Assembly (NCBI RefSeq): GCF_014850975.1
Contig: NZ_JACXST010000003.1
Span: 620,001 to 684,000 of the forward strand
DNA from: Methylomonas fluvii
GTDB taxonomy: Bacteria; Pseudomonadota; Gammaproteobacteria; Methylococcales; Methylomonadaceae
Length of the DNA stretch: 64,000 nt
Direction: 5' to 3'
A program made the position numbers and the translations under genes. This document shows positions 27,149 through 37,800 of the stretch, in pieces. Position 1 is the first letter of the stretch; each line of letters starts with the position of its first letter. Under the pieces are notes generated by a model. The model was not told the DNA's origin. It searched no databases and was given only the letters and a program-made list of their open reading frames with translations.

Positions 27149-27432
27149 ACTTCAAGCTTTAATTCTGACAATTGATTGTCCACCTTCTCGGAAAGAGCTT
27201 TGTAATCTTCAGTCACTTGCTCTTGGCTCTTGTTTGCCAAAAAAAACAAAGTTCCTGACATTGATTTGAGCAATACGACCAACAGATCGCGAGTTTCAAT
27301 CCCGTTATTTCTAGACCACCGATCAATAGCTTTTTCTGTCAAACTCAACAATGGCTCAAAGAATAACCCCGATCCGTTGACAATTGTTAGCGCATTCCTC
27401 TGCGCTATTATTCTGTTGTTAAATTCACTCAT
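27115..27432 (-). CDS. Small uncharacterised helical protein, third gene of accessory operon
   Basis: About 105 residues from the ATG at 27432 (108 from an ATG at 27441). The C-terminal half is predicted helical and possibly coiled coil (EQVTEDYKALSEKVDNQLSE). The tail NKALQRTSR is encoded by the attC-like palindrome, as seen in many integron cassette proteins. The start overlaps the stop of the nucleotidyltransferase gene (ATGAGTGA), so the two are co-translated. Function unknown; possibly a partner of the upstream gene. Confidence 0.6.
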   Translation of the reverse strand: MSEFNNRIIAQRNALTIVNGSGLFFEPLLSLTEKAIDRWSRNNGIETRDLLVVLLKSMSGTLFFLANKSQEQVTEDYKALSEKVDNQLSELKLEVANKALQRTSR

Positions 27433-28060
27433 AACCATCACTTGTAATTGTGTTTATCTTTTCATTCATCCAAGATTCGATTTTATTTAATGCCATCTTC
27501 GCTTTGCCGACCTCATAAGAACTTAGAAGCTCACCTTCGCCTCTTGTAGAAAGAACTCTAGCTCTCTCAAGTAGTTCATATGTAGAATTATCAATAGGTA
27601 GGCTATGAATACCTATATTTCGAGCCGAATTTCTCGAAAAGTCAGGTTTTACATCAATGTGTAACGAGTAACATGTTGCAAAGTTTCTTATAGCTAAAAA
27701 TACGGATGACAAATCAAATACTTCGGCAAGGCATGATCCCTGAATTGATTTTTTGGCGGATAAAAATATTTCACGAAACTTGTTGCAATCAGCTATACCT
27801 GATTTATAGGAGCTTGGCTCACCAATACTGCGCAAGTAGTCAGAACCATCTGATGAATAGATTAGCTTGGACTCCAAAAAGAGGTGCCAGGCAAACGGGT
27901 TTCCTTGCTCCCACAGTTCACTTATTCGCGTATAAGAATAAATGGAGTAATCTTTTGGGCTAAACCTGTCATCACGGCCATTCACAATAGCAAGCATGTC
28001 AATGTCTGAAAACGAATCGACTTCACCTCGGCAAATTGATCCAAAGGCATAGATATGCAC
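27425..28060 (-). CDS. Pol-beta-type nucleotidyltransferase domain protein
   Basis: 211 residues. The N-terminal FGSICRGEVDSFSDIDML is the GS-x-RGE ... SDID motif of the DNA polymerase beta-like nucleotidyltransferase superfamily, with two metal-binding aspartates. The C-terminal 110 residues are helical, as in kanamycin nucleotidyltransferase-like or MNT-type proteins. The start at 28060 is two bases after the stop of the pentapeptide gene. Proteins of this kind modify antibiotics, proteins or RNA, or act in toxin-antitoxin and defence systems; the substrate here is unknown. The start is close to the motif, so a few residues may be missing. Confidence 0.75.
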   Translation of the reverse strand: MHIYAFGSICRGEVDSFSDIDMLAIVNGRDDRFSPKDYSIYSYTRISELWEQGNPFAWHLFLESKLIYSSDGSDYLRSIGEPSSYKSGIADCNKFREIFLSAKKSIQGSCLAEVFDLSSVFLAIRNFATCYSLHIDVKPDFSRNSARNIGIHSLPIDNSTYELLERARVLSTRGEGELLSSYEVGKAKMALNKIESWMNEKINTITSDGYE

Positions 28061-28062
28061 AC

Positions 28063-28872
28063 TTACCGCCTATTAAAACGTTTGATGATAATAGACATGA
28101 AGAAACCAAACATAATCAATCTAACCAGTAAAATTGCGGTCAAATATAGCTTTGGATATGCCGAAGGTTCCAGTGTTCCGAGGAATACTTGTGGTGAAAC
28201 CAACAATGCTTCGAAATATGATTTAACTAACGACGGATCACCAAAACCAATAGCATGAACACCGGTAATAATGAGCAAAACCACCAGAACCGCTCTACAC
28301 AGCTTCCACGTGGACTCCCCATTTCCCCAGATTAAATCCAATAACTTAAATTCTATCCACTCACCAAATACCTTGAGTCTATTAATGTCCTTATACTTTT
28401 TCCGATAATAAGATTCTTTGGATTTCCAAGCTTTGTGAAGATGGTCTTCTGTTGCTTGCAGTTCAATAGTAATTGCTTTGTTTGCAGATTTGGCGTCGCC
28501 AATTTGCTGATAATTTAATCGTAATGAACGCGCAAATTTAAGTTTTAAATTCTCGGGACCAGGGCAGCCAGCTTCGAGAATATCGTTATCAATATGTGTT
28601 TTATCAAAAGTAGCGTAATCAAATTTGCAACCATTAAAGCTTGATCCCGCGAGATTGCAATTCACGAACCTACACCCAGTAAAATCACAATCCTCAAAAC
28701 TACAGTTCCTTATATAAGCGGCATCAAAAATACAGTAGCGAAAGTCCACATTTTTGAACTCAACTTTCAACGCTACTAATCGCTCAAACAACTTATTAAT
28801 GAACTTCTCCTTGTTTACTGGAGAATCAAATTTTTTGTCTGACAGCTTTTCTCTTCCGCTATCTTTTATCAT
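28063..28872 (-). CDS. Pentapeptide-repeat membrane protein with channel-like C-terminus
   Basis: 269 residues. Residues about 35-90 are pentapeptide repeats (VDFRYCIFDAAYIRNCSFED, then CDFTGCRFVNCNLAGSSFNG) forming a right-handed beta helix. A helical linker (about 110-175) follows, then two membrane segments (about 183-202 and 240-262) flanking a re-entrant-looking stretch (LLVSPQVFLGTLEP). This resembles the two-helix ion-channel-like domain found fused to pentapeptide repeats, but the canonical GYGD filter is absent. First gene of a tight three-gene minus-strand operon with the nucleotidyltransferase. The role is unknown; an effector that changes membrane permeability is a hypothesis. Confidence 0.7.
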   Translation of the reverse strand: MIKDSGREKLSDKKFDSPVNKEKFINKLFERLVALKVEFKNVDFRYCIFDAAYIRNCSFEDCDFTGCRFVNCNLAGSSFNGCKFDYATFDKTHIDNDILEAGCPGPENLKLKFARSLRLNYQQIGDAKSANKAITIELQATEDHLHKAWKSKESYYRKKYKDINRLKVFGEWIEFKLLDLIWGNGESTWKLCRAVLVVLLIITGVHAIGFGDPSLVKSYFEALLVSPQVFLGTLEPSAYPKLYLTAILLVRLIMFGFFMSIIIKRFNRR

Positions 28873-29193
28873 CCGAGGCTCTATTTAGTAAGTTCGTAAA
28901 CCGTATGCCTAGCAAGGAATTAGATAGTTTCCATATATCTACCGAAAAACGATCCTCGAAACGATAATTCATTGATTGACATATAATTTTCCTTTCAGTA
29001 TATCATCGTAGACAATTGGATGGGGCTGATAACCATCGCATTGCTGCCATTGAATTATTTTTACCGATAGGCCGCAACGGGTCGGTTTCAACAATTTCCC
29101 ATGTCTAAAACATCATTCGCCAGCGGCGTAAGTCTCGCTGAAACCATAGCCCAAAGTGTTACCCAATAAAAACCACCAACATGGGTTGTTGCT
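28873..29193. other. Intergenic region between accessory operon and recD
   Basis: No supported gene. On the minus strand, just before the pentapeptide gene, GCTAGGC (plus-strand 28907-28913) differs by one base from a GTTAGGC integron core and could be the left border of a cassette. The remainder is AT-rich filler and the 3' side of recD. Confidence 0.35.
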
Positions 29194-31173
29194 TCACCAC
29201 AATTGTCGGCAAGTCAATATAGCTTTAGCAAACACCCCGTCGCTACTTTCCAGCAAACTAAAGTGTTGTTTGGCGCGGGTGATGCCGGTGTAAATTAATT
29301 CGCGGGTGAGCACAGGGCTGATGTTTTCCGGCAATACCAAGGCCACGTGAGCAAACTCCGAGCCTTGTGATTTATGCACGGTGATGGCGAAAGCGGTTTC
29401 CACGTCCGGCAGGCGCATTGGCGAGATCCAGCGTATTTTCAGATTGGCCGTTGGCTCGGCACTGTTGTCGACACTGGGAAATGCCACTTTAAGCTTGCCG
29501 CTACTGTCTCGCAGCGCAATCCCGATGTCTCCGTTCATTAAGCCCAGGTTGTAATCGTTGCGGGTGATCATCACCGGCCGGCCTTCGTACCACAGGGCCT
29601 GCTTGGCTTTGGCGAACAACCATTCTTTAATGCGCTGATTAAGGCCTTCCACGCCCCACGGCCCTTTCCGCAATGCGGACAGCACCTGAAACGCATCGAA
29701 GGCGGTCAACACTTGCATGGCCCATTCGTCGTACCGCTCCGCATTGTCCGGCCGGCCATCGTTGATTTGTGCCAGATAATAGCCATACCCTCGGCGGGCA
29801 GCGTCCCCGCTATTAATCACTAGTTTTCTTAACAAACTATTGGCGGCGTCCGGGCCGGGGTGTTGCCGTAAGGCGATATATTCGGCATGCGGTTCAGGTA
29901 ACAAATCGGGGTACTGTGAGGTGTCAGTTAAGATCGCCTGAGCCTGCAAAGCATCGCCCTGATTCACGGCTTTAGCCAGTTGGCCAATGCCGCTATGTGC
30001 ATCGAAACGATGACTGTGCCGCAACATGACGGTTTGTTGATTGATGGTAGAACCGGGCGCTGCCGCAGGTTTGAGCGATTCGCCGGCATAAGCAGTAATC
30101 CAGGCCAGCGTCTCCGCATCATAAGCGGCGTGTTCGGCGCCGCGACATAAATCTCCCATCACCGAACCGGCTTCGACGGATGCTAATTGATCCTTGTCGC
30201 CCAGCAAGATCAACTGCGCGTTTGCCGGTAAAGCCTCCAATAGCGACGCCATCATTTCCAAATCGATCATCGACGCCTCATCGACAATCACGATGTCGGC
30301 GACAATAGGATTGTGGCGATCATGCAGAAAGCGCCGCGAATCATGCCGGCTGCCCAGCAAGCGGTGCAAGGTGCTGGCCTTACGGGGAATAGTTTGTTTA
30401 ATAGTGTCGTCGATAGCCAAGTTGTCGAGCGCTTTGGCAATCGACTCGCTGACCCTGGCCGCCGCTTTGCCGGTCGGCGCCGCCAGCAAGATATTCAGAT
30501 TTTTGGGTTTATCGCTTTCATGTTGCGCCAGTTCAATCAATAAAGCCAACAGCTTGGTCAAGGTAGTGGTTTTACCGGTACCCGGGCCGCCGGTGATGAT
30601 GGCAAAGCGGGCGCGCAAAGCCAGGATACAAGCAATTTTTTGCCAATCCGGTCTTTCCGAGCTGGCGGGAAACATCGCTTGCAAGCGCTCCGCCAACGAC
30701 GCCGGCAAGCTATCCCGCGCCGGCTGTAAGCGCTGCATAATGCAGGCTTGCGTGATTTGTTCATAGCGCCAGTAACGCCGCAAATACAGCCGGTTGCCCG
30801 CTAAAACCAGCGGTGTATCACCTTCCCCTGATGACACAAGTCTTGATTGCGATAGCGCCGCTTGCCAGACCTCAAGACTATATACTTTTAAACGTGCCAA
30901 CTCGGCCGCCGCCGCGTCCTGCTCGACTACCCAAGCATCATCGGCCGGAATAGCCAGCGTCATTCCTGGCTGCTCACAGAGTTTTACCAAATCCAAATAC
31001 ACTTCGCCTCTATCCAGCTGATGACTGACCAAGGCCCCTGCCCATAGCACCGGATCAGATGCCGCCGGATCGAGATCCAGCAAAAAACCGACGAAGGCCC
31101 GATTCAAATGGCTCAACCAGCCTTTCGCTACCCAGTGCTGCATACTGTCTAATGCCGTCGCTGGCCGGATCAT
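29194..31173 (-). CDS. recD: Exodeoxyribonuclease V alpha subunit RecD
   Basis: 659-residue SF1B helicase subunit of the RecBCD DNA-repair enzyme. Motif I is FAIITGGPGTGKTTTLTKLL (about residue 190 on). DIVIVDEASMIDLEMM is motif II, and the C-terminal FAITVHKSQGSEFAHVALVL with ELIYTGITRAK completes the helicase core. Its start overlaps the recB stop by four bases. The normal gene order recC-recB-recD is kept on the minus strand. Confidence 0.95.
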   Translation of the reverse strand: MIRPATALDSMQHWVAKGWLSHLNRAFVGFLLDLDPAASDPVLWAGALVSHQLDRGEVYLDLVKLCEQPGMTLAIPADDAWVVEQDAAAAELARLKVYSLEVWQAALSQSRLVSSGEGDTPLVLAGNRLYLRRYWRYEQITQACIMQRLQPARDSLPASLAERLQAMFPASSERPDWQKIACILALRARFAIITGGPGTGKTTTLTKLLALLIELAQHESDKPKNLNILLAAPTGKAAARVSESIAKALDNLAIDDTIKQTIPRKASTLHRLLGSRHDSRRFLHDRHNPIVADIVIVDEASMIDLEMMASLLEALPANAQLILLGDKDQLASVEAGSVMGDLCRGAEHAAYDAETLAWITAYAGESLKPAAAPGSTINQQTVMLRHSHRFDAHSGIGQLAKAVNQGDALQAQAILTDTSQYPDLLPEPHAEYIALRQHPGPDAANSLLRKLVINSGDAARRGYGYYLAQINDGRPDNAERYDEWAMQVLTAFDAFQVLSALRKGPWGVEGLNQRIKEWLFAKAKQALWYEGRPVMITRNDYNLGLMNGDIGIALRDSSGKLKVAFPSVDNSAEPTANLKIRWISPMRLPDVETAFAITVHKSQGSEFAHVALVLPENISPVLTRELIYTGITRAKQHFSLLESSDGVFAKAILTCRQLW

Positions 31174-34100
31174 GATGATGCTCCAAACAAAGCATCCAAA
31201 CCCTCGATCAAGGCTCTGGGTGGTTTATCGAATACACGCCCTGCCCTTGGCCCTTGCGCGCCTCTTAAAAACAAATACAGCCCTCCGCCGATGTGCGTCT
31301 CGTAATCGTAAGCCGCGCCCAACCTGACTTTCAGCAAACGATGCAAGGCCAACAAATACAAGCTGTATTGCAGATCGTAACGCTTAGCCAGCATGGCCGC
31401 AGTCAGGGCTTCGTGCGTATACGCCGCGTCGTCGGCACCCAAACTGTTGAATTTATAATCGACCACGTAGTACCGCTGATCGTGCACGAATACCAAGTCG
31501 ATAAAACCTTTTAACAGCCCATTCACTTGGCTGGGCAGTAAGCCCGGACGGGCTTGTCCGCCGACGGTGTGGCGGCTGACCAAGCGATCCAGTTCCGCAG
31601 TGTCCACGGTATCGGCACCCAGCAGAAACTCCAGCTCGGCTTGATAGGCATTAGTTTCGAGCGCAGCCAAACTAACATTGGCGTCCTCCAACAAGGGCAT
31701 GTTCAACCAGTGCGCCAAGGCCGAAGCAATGACGGCATGTTTGTTCTCCCATTCGCCGATAAATCGCTTTTGAATCAAATCTTGTCTCAAGGCAGGATTT
31801 ACAGCCACATTGGCAAAACCCCATTGTGCGCATTCCTCCAGCAGATCGTGAATCAAGACGCCGGGGCCGGCGCCTCTGGGCAAAGCATGGACACCGGACA
31901 AGGGTTTACTGAGCGTCGCAGTAATTTCGGCTTCGTCGTTTTGCTTATCGTCATGGGCAGTTTCAAACTCCGGCAACGGCTGAGACGGTTCTGCCGTAGG
32001 CGTCAGGCGGTCCACGATGTGCAAGGCGCTATAACTGGCTATCCACCAATTACTGGAAACTTTGCCGAGCGGGACGCGTGCCTCATCGCCACTCTCGTCG
32101 GCCAAAACCGGGCTATAGCGTGCGTCGTCAATTTCCGGTAAGGGCGTTATCGAAATTGCTGCGCACCTGCCTTTCAGTTCAATCAGTCGCTCGGCCAAGG
32201 CGCTGATGGGCATTTTGGCCTGCCAATTTAGTAAGGCACCCATAGCCGATTTTTCCAACTGGCAATCTTTGGTACTGCCGGATTTGACCGGCGCAATGCC
32301 CAACCAACAAGCATGCCGGGCTCGGGTCATCGCCACATATAGCAAACGCAAATCTTCCTGTAACCTTTCTTCGTCGCTGATGGCTTTAATGCGGTCTTGT
32401 TTATGCAAATCGATTTGCAAATCCTGGTTGTCGTCGTGATAACGATAATAGGCATTGAAGCGGCCGCCGACTTCCCGAAAACTGCAAATAAACGGCAAAA
32501 ACACCAGCGGGTATTCCAGGCCTTTGGATTTATGGATGGTGACGACTTTAATCAAATTGGCATCGCTCTCCAGCCTGATAATACCCTCATCGCCGGCCTG
32601 GCTACCGCCCGCCTCTATCGCTTCGGCCAGATACCTAATCAGGGCTTGCTCGCCTTCCAACTGGGTGCTGGCGCGTTGCAACAATTCAGCCAGATGCAGC
32701 AGATTAGTAATCGACCTTTCGCCTTCGCTGTCATCAGTCAAGCGCGCGTGCAATCCGTAATCGTTAATCAATTGCCGCAACGCTGGCAAAATGCCGTCCT
32801 GTTGCCAGCGTTGCTGATACATCAGAAAGCGTTCCAAATGCAATTCCCAGCCGGGTTCGTCCAAAGCCAATGCGTGCAACGCATGATACGACCAAGCAAA
32901 GGTTGCCGAACTTAAAGCCGCGCGCACCTTGCGCTCATTACGCGGCTCGGCCAGGGCATTTAACCAAAGCAACATGTCAACCGCTTCGCCGCTGGCAAAG
33001 ATGGAATCGCGTTCGGACAGATAGACGCTACGCAAACGGCGGCGCGCCAAAGCGTTGCGTATCGCCGCCGCTTCGGTGCCGCTGCGGACCAGGATAGCGA
33101 TGTCCCCAGGCTGCAAGGCCTGCATGCCGGAAGCCGAGCTAAACCCGGTTTGCCCTGCATCAGCTGACTTCAGTAATGTAACAATCTGGCTGGCCGTTAC
33201 GTCCGCCAGTCTTTCCCGATAAGCCGGCATGCCGACCGCGCCCTCGGTTTCCCAATGCCACAGAGTTAAGGCCGGGGCGGCTTGCTTATCGATAAGCCAT
33301 ACCTCATCGCGGCCTTGGGCCTTGACCGGTAAAAAAGGTAAAGGATTGCCCTGTTCGGATTTAAAGCGGAAAGCGCCCCGCTCTCGCTGATCGGCTCGCA
33401 AAAACACCTGATTGACCGCATCGACTAACGCCTGGGTGGAACGGTAATTGGTGCCTAGGGTGTAATGCCGGCCTTGAGTATCGCGGTGAGCCTTAAGATA
33501 AGTGTAAATATCCGCGCCACGGAACGAGTAGATAGCTTGTTTCGGGTCGCCAATCATCAAACACGCACAATCTTCGCCGGCCGGCGTGGCGTAAAGCGTG
33601 GAAAAAATCCGGTATTGCAGCGGGTCGGTATCCTGAAACTCGTCGATCAACGCAATCGGATACTGCTCACGTATCACCTGCGCTAGCCTGTCGCCATTGC
33701 GGCCTTGCAGCGCGTTATCCAAACGTATCAGCATGTCGTCGAAGGTCATCCTGGCGATGCGTTGCTTTTCAAAATCGTAACGCTGCCTGATCCAATGAAC
33801 CGCATGCTTGATCAGCTCGACTTTTAAACTAGGCAGCGCCGCCAGTTGCGCCGGTAATCTGCCTATCGCGGCAAAACCTGGATGGTCCGGCGGGGTTTGT
33901 CCGGGGTTGGCTAATTGTGCCATGCCGGCCGGCGACAGGTTCTCAAAGCCCTTGCCGATGTCCAGCGTATCCTGCGCCGGGTCCAGGCTCCATGCCTCGA
34001 TTTTGTCCAGCCAGTTGCGGCGGTTAGTGGCGTTGTAATTTTTTGCGGGCAGCACTTTGCTTTCGATAGCCGCCTCCAAGAGTTCGCGTACTTCAGGCAG

Positions 34101-34838
34101 CCAACTGAGCCAAGGCGCCTTTAACGCTTGTAACGCCAACTGCCTGATAGACGCCACCGCAGAAATCAATTCTTTAATCGGCTGACCGTCGGCCACGCCC
34201 ATCGGTATCGGCTCAGCGTTACCCAGCAGCGAACGTACCGCCAGTAATAACTCATCCGGATGCTTAAACAGCGCATACAGGCTAGCAAAATCGGCATCGT
34301 TGGACATGTCGTAATAGAAACTGCGCCAATAGTCCCGCACCACCTCATTCAACAATTCCGTGTCGTCGGTATTGACCTCCTGGCGAAACAAACTGCCGCT
34401 ATCAAAAGCATGCTGTTGCAACATGCGGTTACACCAACTGTGGATGGTATACACCGCCGCCTCGTCCATCCAGTTGGCCGCCAATTCCAAACGCCGGGCG
34501 CAGTCCGGCCAGTCCACTTCAGGATAAGCGGCGCGGATGTCTTGCAAGAAGGCATCCGTCGTCGGCAACTGCTGGCGAAAGAAGCGTGCGGCCTGGCTCA
34601 AGCGCTCACGTATCCGTTCCCGCAGTTCCTTGGTGGCCGCCTCGGTGAAAGTCACCACCAAAATATCCGGCGGCAATAGATACCCGCTGGGTTCAGCATT
34701 GTCGGGATGGTGTCCCAGAATTAAGCGCACATATAAAGCCGCGATCGTGTAAGTCTTACCGGTGCCGGCGCTGGCTTCGATCAGCCGGGTAGCCGATAAC
34801 GGAAATTCGAGGGGGTTGAGTGGGATTGCGCTGGTCAT
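31170..34838 (-). CDS. recB: Exodeoxyribonuclease V beta subunit RecB
   Basis: 1,222 residues, the usual RecB length. The UvrD-type helicase starts with EASAGTGKTYTIAALYVRLI (Walker A) and includes ALIDEFQDTDPLQYRIF (motif II), GDPKQAIYSFRGADI, and VVTIHKSKGLEYPLVFLPF. The C-terminal nuclease domain has GFIDLVFVHDQRYYVVDYK, with the D ... D-x-K catalytic residues. It cuts and unwinds double-strand ends with RecC and RecD, and loads RecA at Chi-like sites. The genes overlap at both ends. Confidence 0.95.
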   Translation of the reverse strand: MTSAIPLNPLEFPLSATRLIEASAGTGKTYTIAALYVRLILGHHPDNAEPSGYLLPPDILVVTFTEAATKELRERIRERLSQAARFFRQQLPTTDAFLQDIRAAYPEVDWPDCARRLELAANWMDEAAVYTIHSWCNRMLQQHAFDSGSLFRQEVNTDDTELLNEVVRDYWRSFYYDMSNDADFASLYALFKHPDELLLAVRSLLGNAEPIPMGVADGQPIKELISAVASIRQLALQALKAPWLSWLPEVRELLEAAIESKVLPAKNYNATNRRNWLDKIEAWSLDPAQDTLDIGKGFENLSPAGMAQLANPGQTPPDHPGFAAIGRLPAQLAALPSLKVELIKHAVHWIRQRYDFEKQRIARMTFDDMLIRLDNALQGRNGDRLAQVIREQYPIALIDEFQDTDPLQYRIFSTLYATPAGEDCACLMIGDPKQAIYSFRGADIYTYLKAHRDTQGRHYTLGTNYRSTQALVDAVNQVFLRADQRERGAFRFKSEQGNPLPFLPVKAQGRDEVWLIDKQAAPALTLWHWETEGAVGMPAYRERLADVTASQIVTLLKSADAGQTGFSSASGMQALQPGDIAILVRSGTEAAAIRNALARRRLRSVYLSERDSIFASGEAVDMLLWLNALAEPRNERKVRAALSSATFAWSYHALHALALDEPGWELHLERFLMYQQRWQQDGILPALRQLINDYGLHARLTDDSEGERSITNLLHLAELLQRASTQLEGEQALIRYLAEAIEAGGSQAGDEGIIRLESDANLIKVVTIHKSKGLEYPLVFLPFICSFREVGGRFNAYYRYHDDNQDLQIDLHKQDRIKAISDEERLQEDLRLLYVAMTRARHACWLGIAPVKSGSTKDCQLEKSAMGALLNWQAKMPISALAERLIELKGRCAAISITPLPEIDDARYSPVLADESGDEARVPLGKVSSNWWIASYSALHIVDRLTPTAEPSQPLPEFETAHDDKQNDEAEITATLSKPLSGVHALPRGAGPGVLIHDLLEECAQWGFANVAVNPALRQDLIQKRFIGEWENKHAVIASALAHWLNMPLLEDANVSLAALETNAYQAELEFLLGADTVDTAELDRLVSRHTVGGQARPGLLPSQVNGLLKGFIDLVFVHDQRYYVVDYKFNSLGADDAAYTHEALTAAMLAKRYDLQYSLYLLALHRLLKVRLGAAYDYETHIGGGLYLFLRGAQGPRAGRVFDKPPRALIEGLDALFGASS

Positions 34839-37800
34839 ACCGACACCTCCCCTGCCCCAGGCAATTCCCGGATATGCGCCAGTATCGGCCGATACAAATT
34901 ATCCACCCAGTGTGCAAAATCCTTGTCAGCGGCAAACGCCGTCAAACTAGCAAAATTGGGAAAGAAGCGCGCCAGATAGGCGTCGTATTGCACTTCGCCG
35001 GCGTTCCAGTCATCGCCGTCGTATCTGGCCTGGGCTTTTTCCCGCGCAGTTTCCGGCGATGCGGCAAGCCAGCAAAATGCGGTGCGGCACGCCACCGGCA
35101 ACGGCGCTTGCATGCCCTCGTGATAAGCGGCAACCAGGTCTTGTAACTGCCGGTAAGCATCGTCTGGCTCGACAACCGGCATTTCCAGCACCGCGTCGGC
35201 CCCGACAACTAAGGTGTTTACCGGCAAGATATCGGCGCAAGCCGCCAAATGCTGTAGCCACTGCAAAAATAAATTCGGATACTTGATGGATTTGTCCTTA
35301 TTCAGCAGATTTTGCGCCGTCAAATGCAACAGACCGGCTTGCTGGTTGTGCCGGCGCAGTTGACTGAGCTCGCCGGTCAGTTGCAACGTCACGCCGTCGG
35401 CCAATGCAAAAGGCACCAGTTGCAATACATGCGGCTCCAAAATCTCTGACCATACCAAAGCCAACTCACCATAACGCTTCCAGGCGGCCGTGACCGGCTC
35501 GGCCAAGGCCTGAAAACTCGCCTGGGCAAAACCGCCCAAAGGCAATTGTCCTTTTTGCATCATCACGGCCTGCTGCCCGGATAGGTATTGTTCCAAGTCG
35601 TCCGGATGCTCTGTGGTTAAACCCTGAAGCAATTCATCGCTGAATAAATAGGCTTGCAGATTGTCGACTCCAAACGGCTCGCAGTCTTCGCTGGTAACGG
35701 CCAGGCTATCAAAGCCAAACTTGAGGGTTTGGTTACAAAAACTTTTCACCGGCGCGCGCAAAAACCGCGCAAGCGATTCCAGGCTCAAAGCGTAGGTTTT
35801 ATCATCCGAGCTGGGGACGATTTGCCCGTTAAGCGGCTGAGCGGCGGCTGGAACAAACCATTCCCTGGCATAGGTAAAAAGGCCGGGATCGCGGTGTTTT
35901 TGCACATAGGCTTCGCTAAACGGTTGCAAGGGATGCGCGACGGTTATGCATTGCAACAATGCAGGCTGATCGGCAAGCGCCCAGCTCTGCGCCAGCACAT
36001 CGCGCAATTGACTGATTAAAACCGACGGCGGCCGCTCGCTGTTATCACGGATACTGCGCCCTACCCAGCTGATATGCAGCTGTTCGCGTGCCGACAGCAA
36101 TGCTTCCAGAAACAGATATTGATCGTCTTGCCGACGCGAGCGGTCGCCGGGGCGGTATTGCCCGCGCTGGCTCATCAAATCGAAACTATGCGCTTGTTGA
36201 TTGCGCGGGTAATCGCCGTCGTTCATGCCCAACAGGCAAATGAGTCTAAACGGAATGGCGCGCATCGGCATCAAGGTGCAGAAATTCACCCGCCCGCTGA
36301 GAAAGCGTTGATGCAAGGACGGTTCGTCGACGCCAGCCAGCCAGGCCTCGCGTACCACAGGGATGGGCAGTAAATCGGTCTCGCTTAAACCGGCTTGTGC
36401 GCAGTGTCTGGCCCAACTCGTTAAGGCACTTGTTAGAGTTTCCAGGGTTTTTCGCTCGCGCTCGTCGCTTACTTGAAAAAAATCGTTCAGCAGCTCAGAT
36501 AATATTTGCAGCCATATGCTCGGAGCATATTCCTGTCGCAATAGCTCTGCGTATTTTTCCAGCGTTTCCAACAGAAACGCCAAACCGCCCAGCCATTGCG
36601 CATCCAGGCCGCCTATTTCTTCGTAAGGTTGAATATCATCGAACGGCACACCGGCACCGACCGCATACCCCAACAACATGCGCCGCAGCCCAAACTGCCA
36701 AGTATTGGCCTGAAAATTTGCGGGCATATTGACTCGTTCCGTGCGCTGGCGGGCGTTCAAGCCCCAGCGGATGCCGGATTCTTCAATCCACTGATGCAGT
36801 TTGGGGATGGCGGTTTCATGAATATCAAACCGCGCCCGCAAGGCCGGCACTTCCAGCAAGCCGAGAAATTCACTGACCGCAAACCGCGACTCCGGTAAAT
36901 TCAACAAGGCTTCCACGGCAAGCAGCAGCGGATTTTGCCCGCGCTGCTGCTGATCGGCCAGACTGTAGGGAATATAACGCGGATCGTCACTTTGGATTTG
37001 GCCGAACACCGCATGGATATGCGGCGCGTAAGTATTGATGTCCGGCACCATGACAATAATATTGCGCGGATAGAGCGGGTCGCCATTTCGCTGAGCGTTA
37101 TCGAAACGTGCCAATAGTTGGTCGTGAAGAATTTCGACTTCACGTTGCGGACTATGGGCGATATGAAATTGGATAGACGTATCTGCTCTGGCCAGGCATA
37201 CCGGTTGCTCGGGCAAGGGTTCCAAGTCCAGGATAGACTGCTGCAAATGTTGCAGTAAACTCCGACTTCCCGCATCCCCGTAATCTTTGAACATATCGAT
37301 TTTGCTGTCCGGCCAATGCCAGTTGGCGTAGGCTTGGGTTTCATCGAAATGATCCAGCAGACGAATATAATCCCGGCCCTGTTTGCCCCAAGCAGCCAAT
37401 AAAGGCGGCGCCTGTAAATGCAATTCCGCATCGCTTAATGCCGCACTCATACCGGATTTATAAGCCTGACGGCGGCGTTCTGCTTTCAGCAATTCCTTGT
37501 CTTCGATGATGTCGGCCCAATAGTGCTGACACGGGTTATGCACAAACAATACGATCTGACAAAACCGCCCCAATTTAGCCAGCACTTCCAACGACTGCTG
37601 CGGCAGGGAAGACAGACCAAACAGCACGACGCGGCGCGGCATGCCGACGGGCCGGGCAGTCAAGGTATCGATTTTAGCCATGAACTGGGCATGTACCGCT
37701 GCCCTGCTGGCAAACGGTGAGCACTCCTCACCCAAATCCTCGAGTACGGCGCGCCACAAAGCGGCTTGCCAACGTTGCGCGCTCGGCAAGGGTTTGCTCT

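Noticed and set aside
29101-29169. 22-codon plus-strand frame (MSKTSFASGVSLAETIAQ...) before recD
   Set aside because: Too short, no ribosome binding site and no known peptide family.
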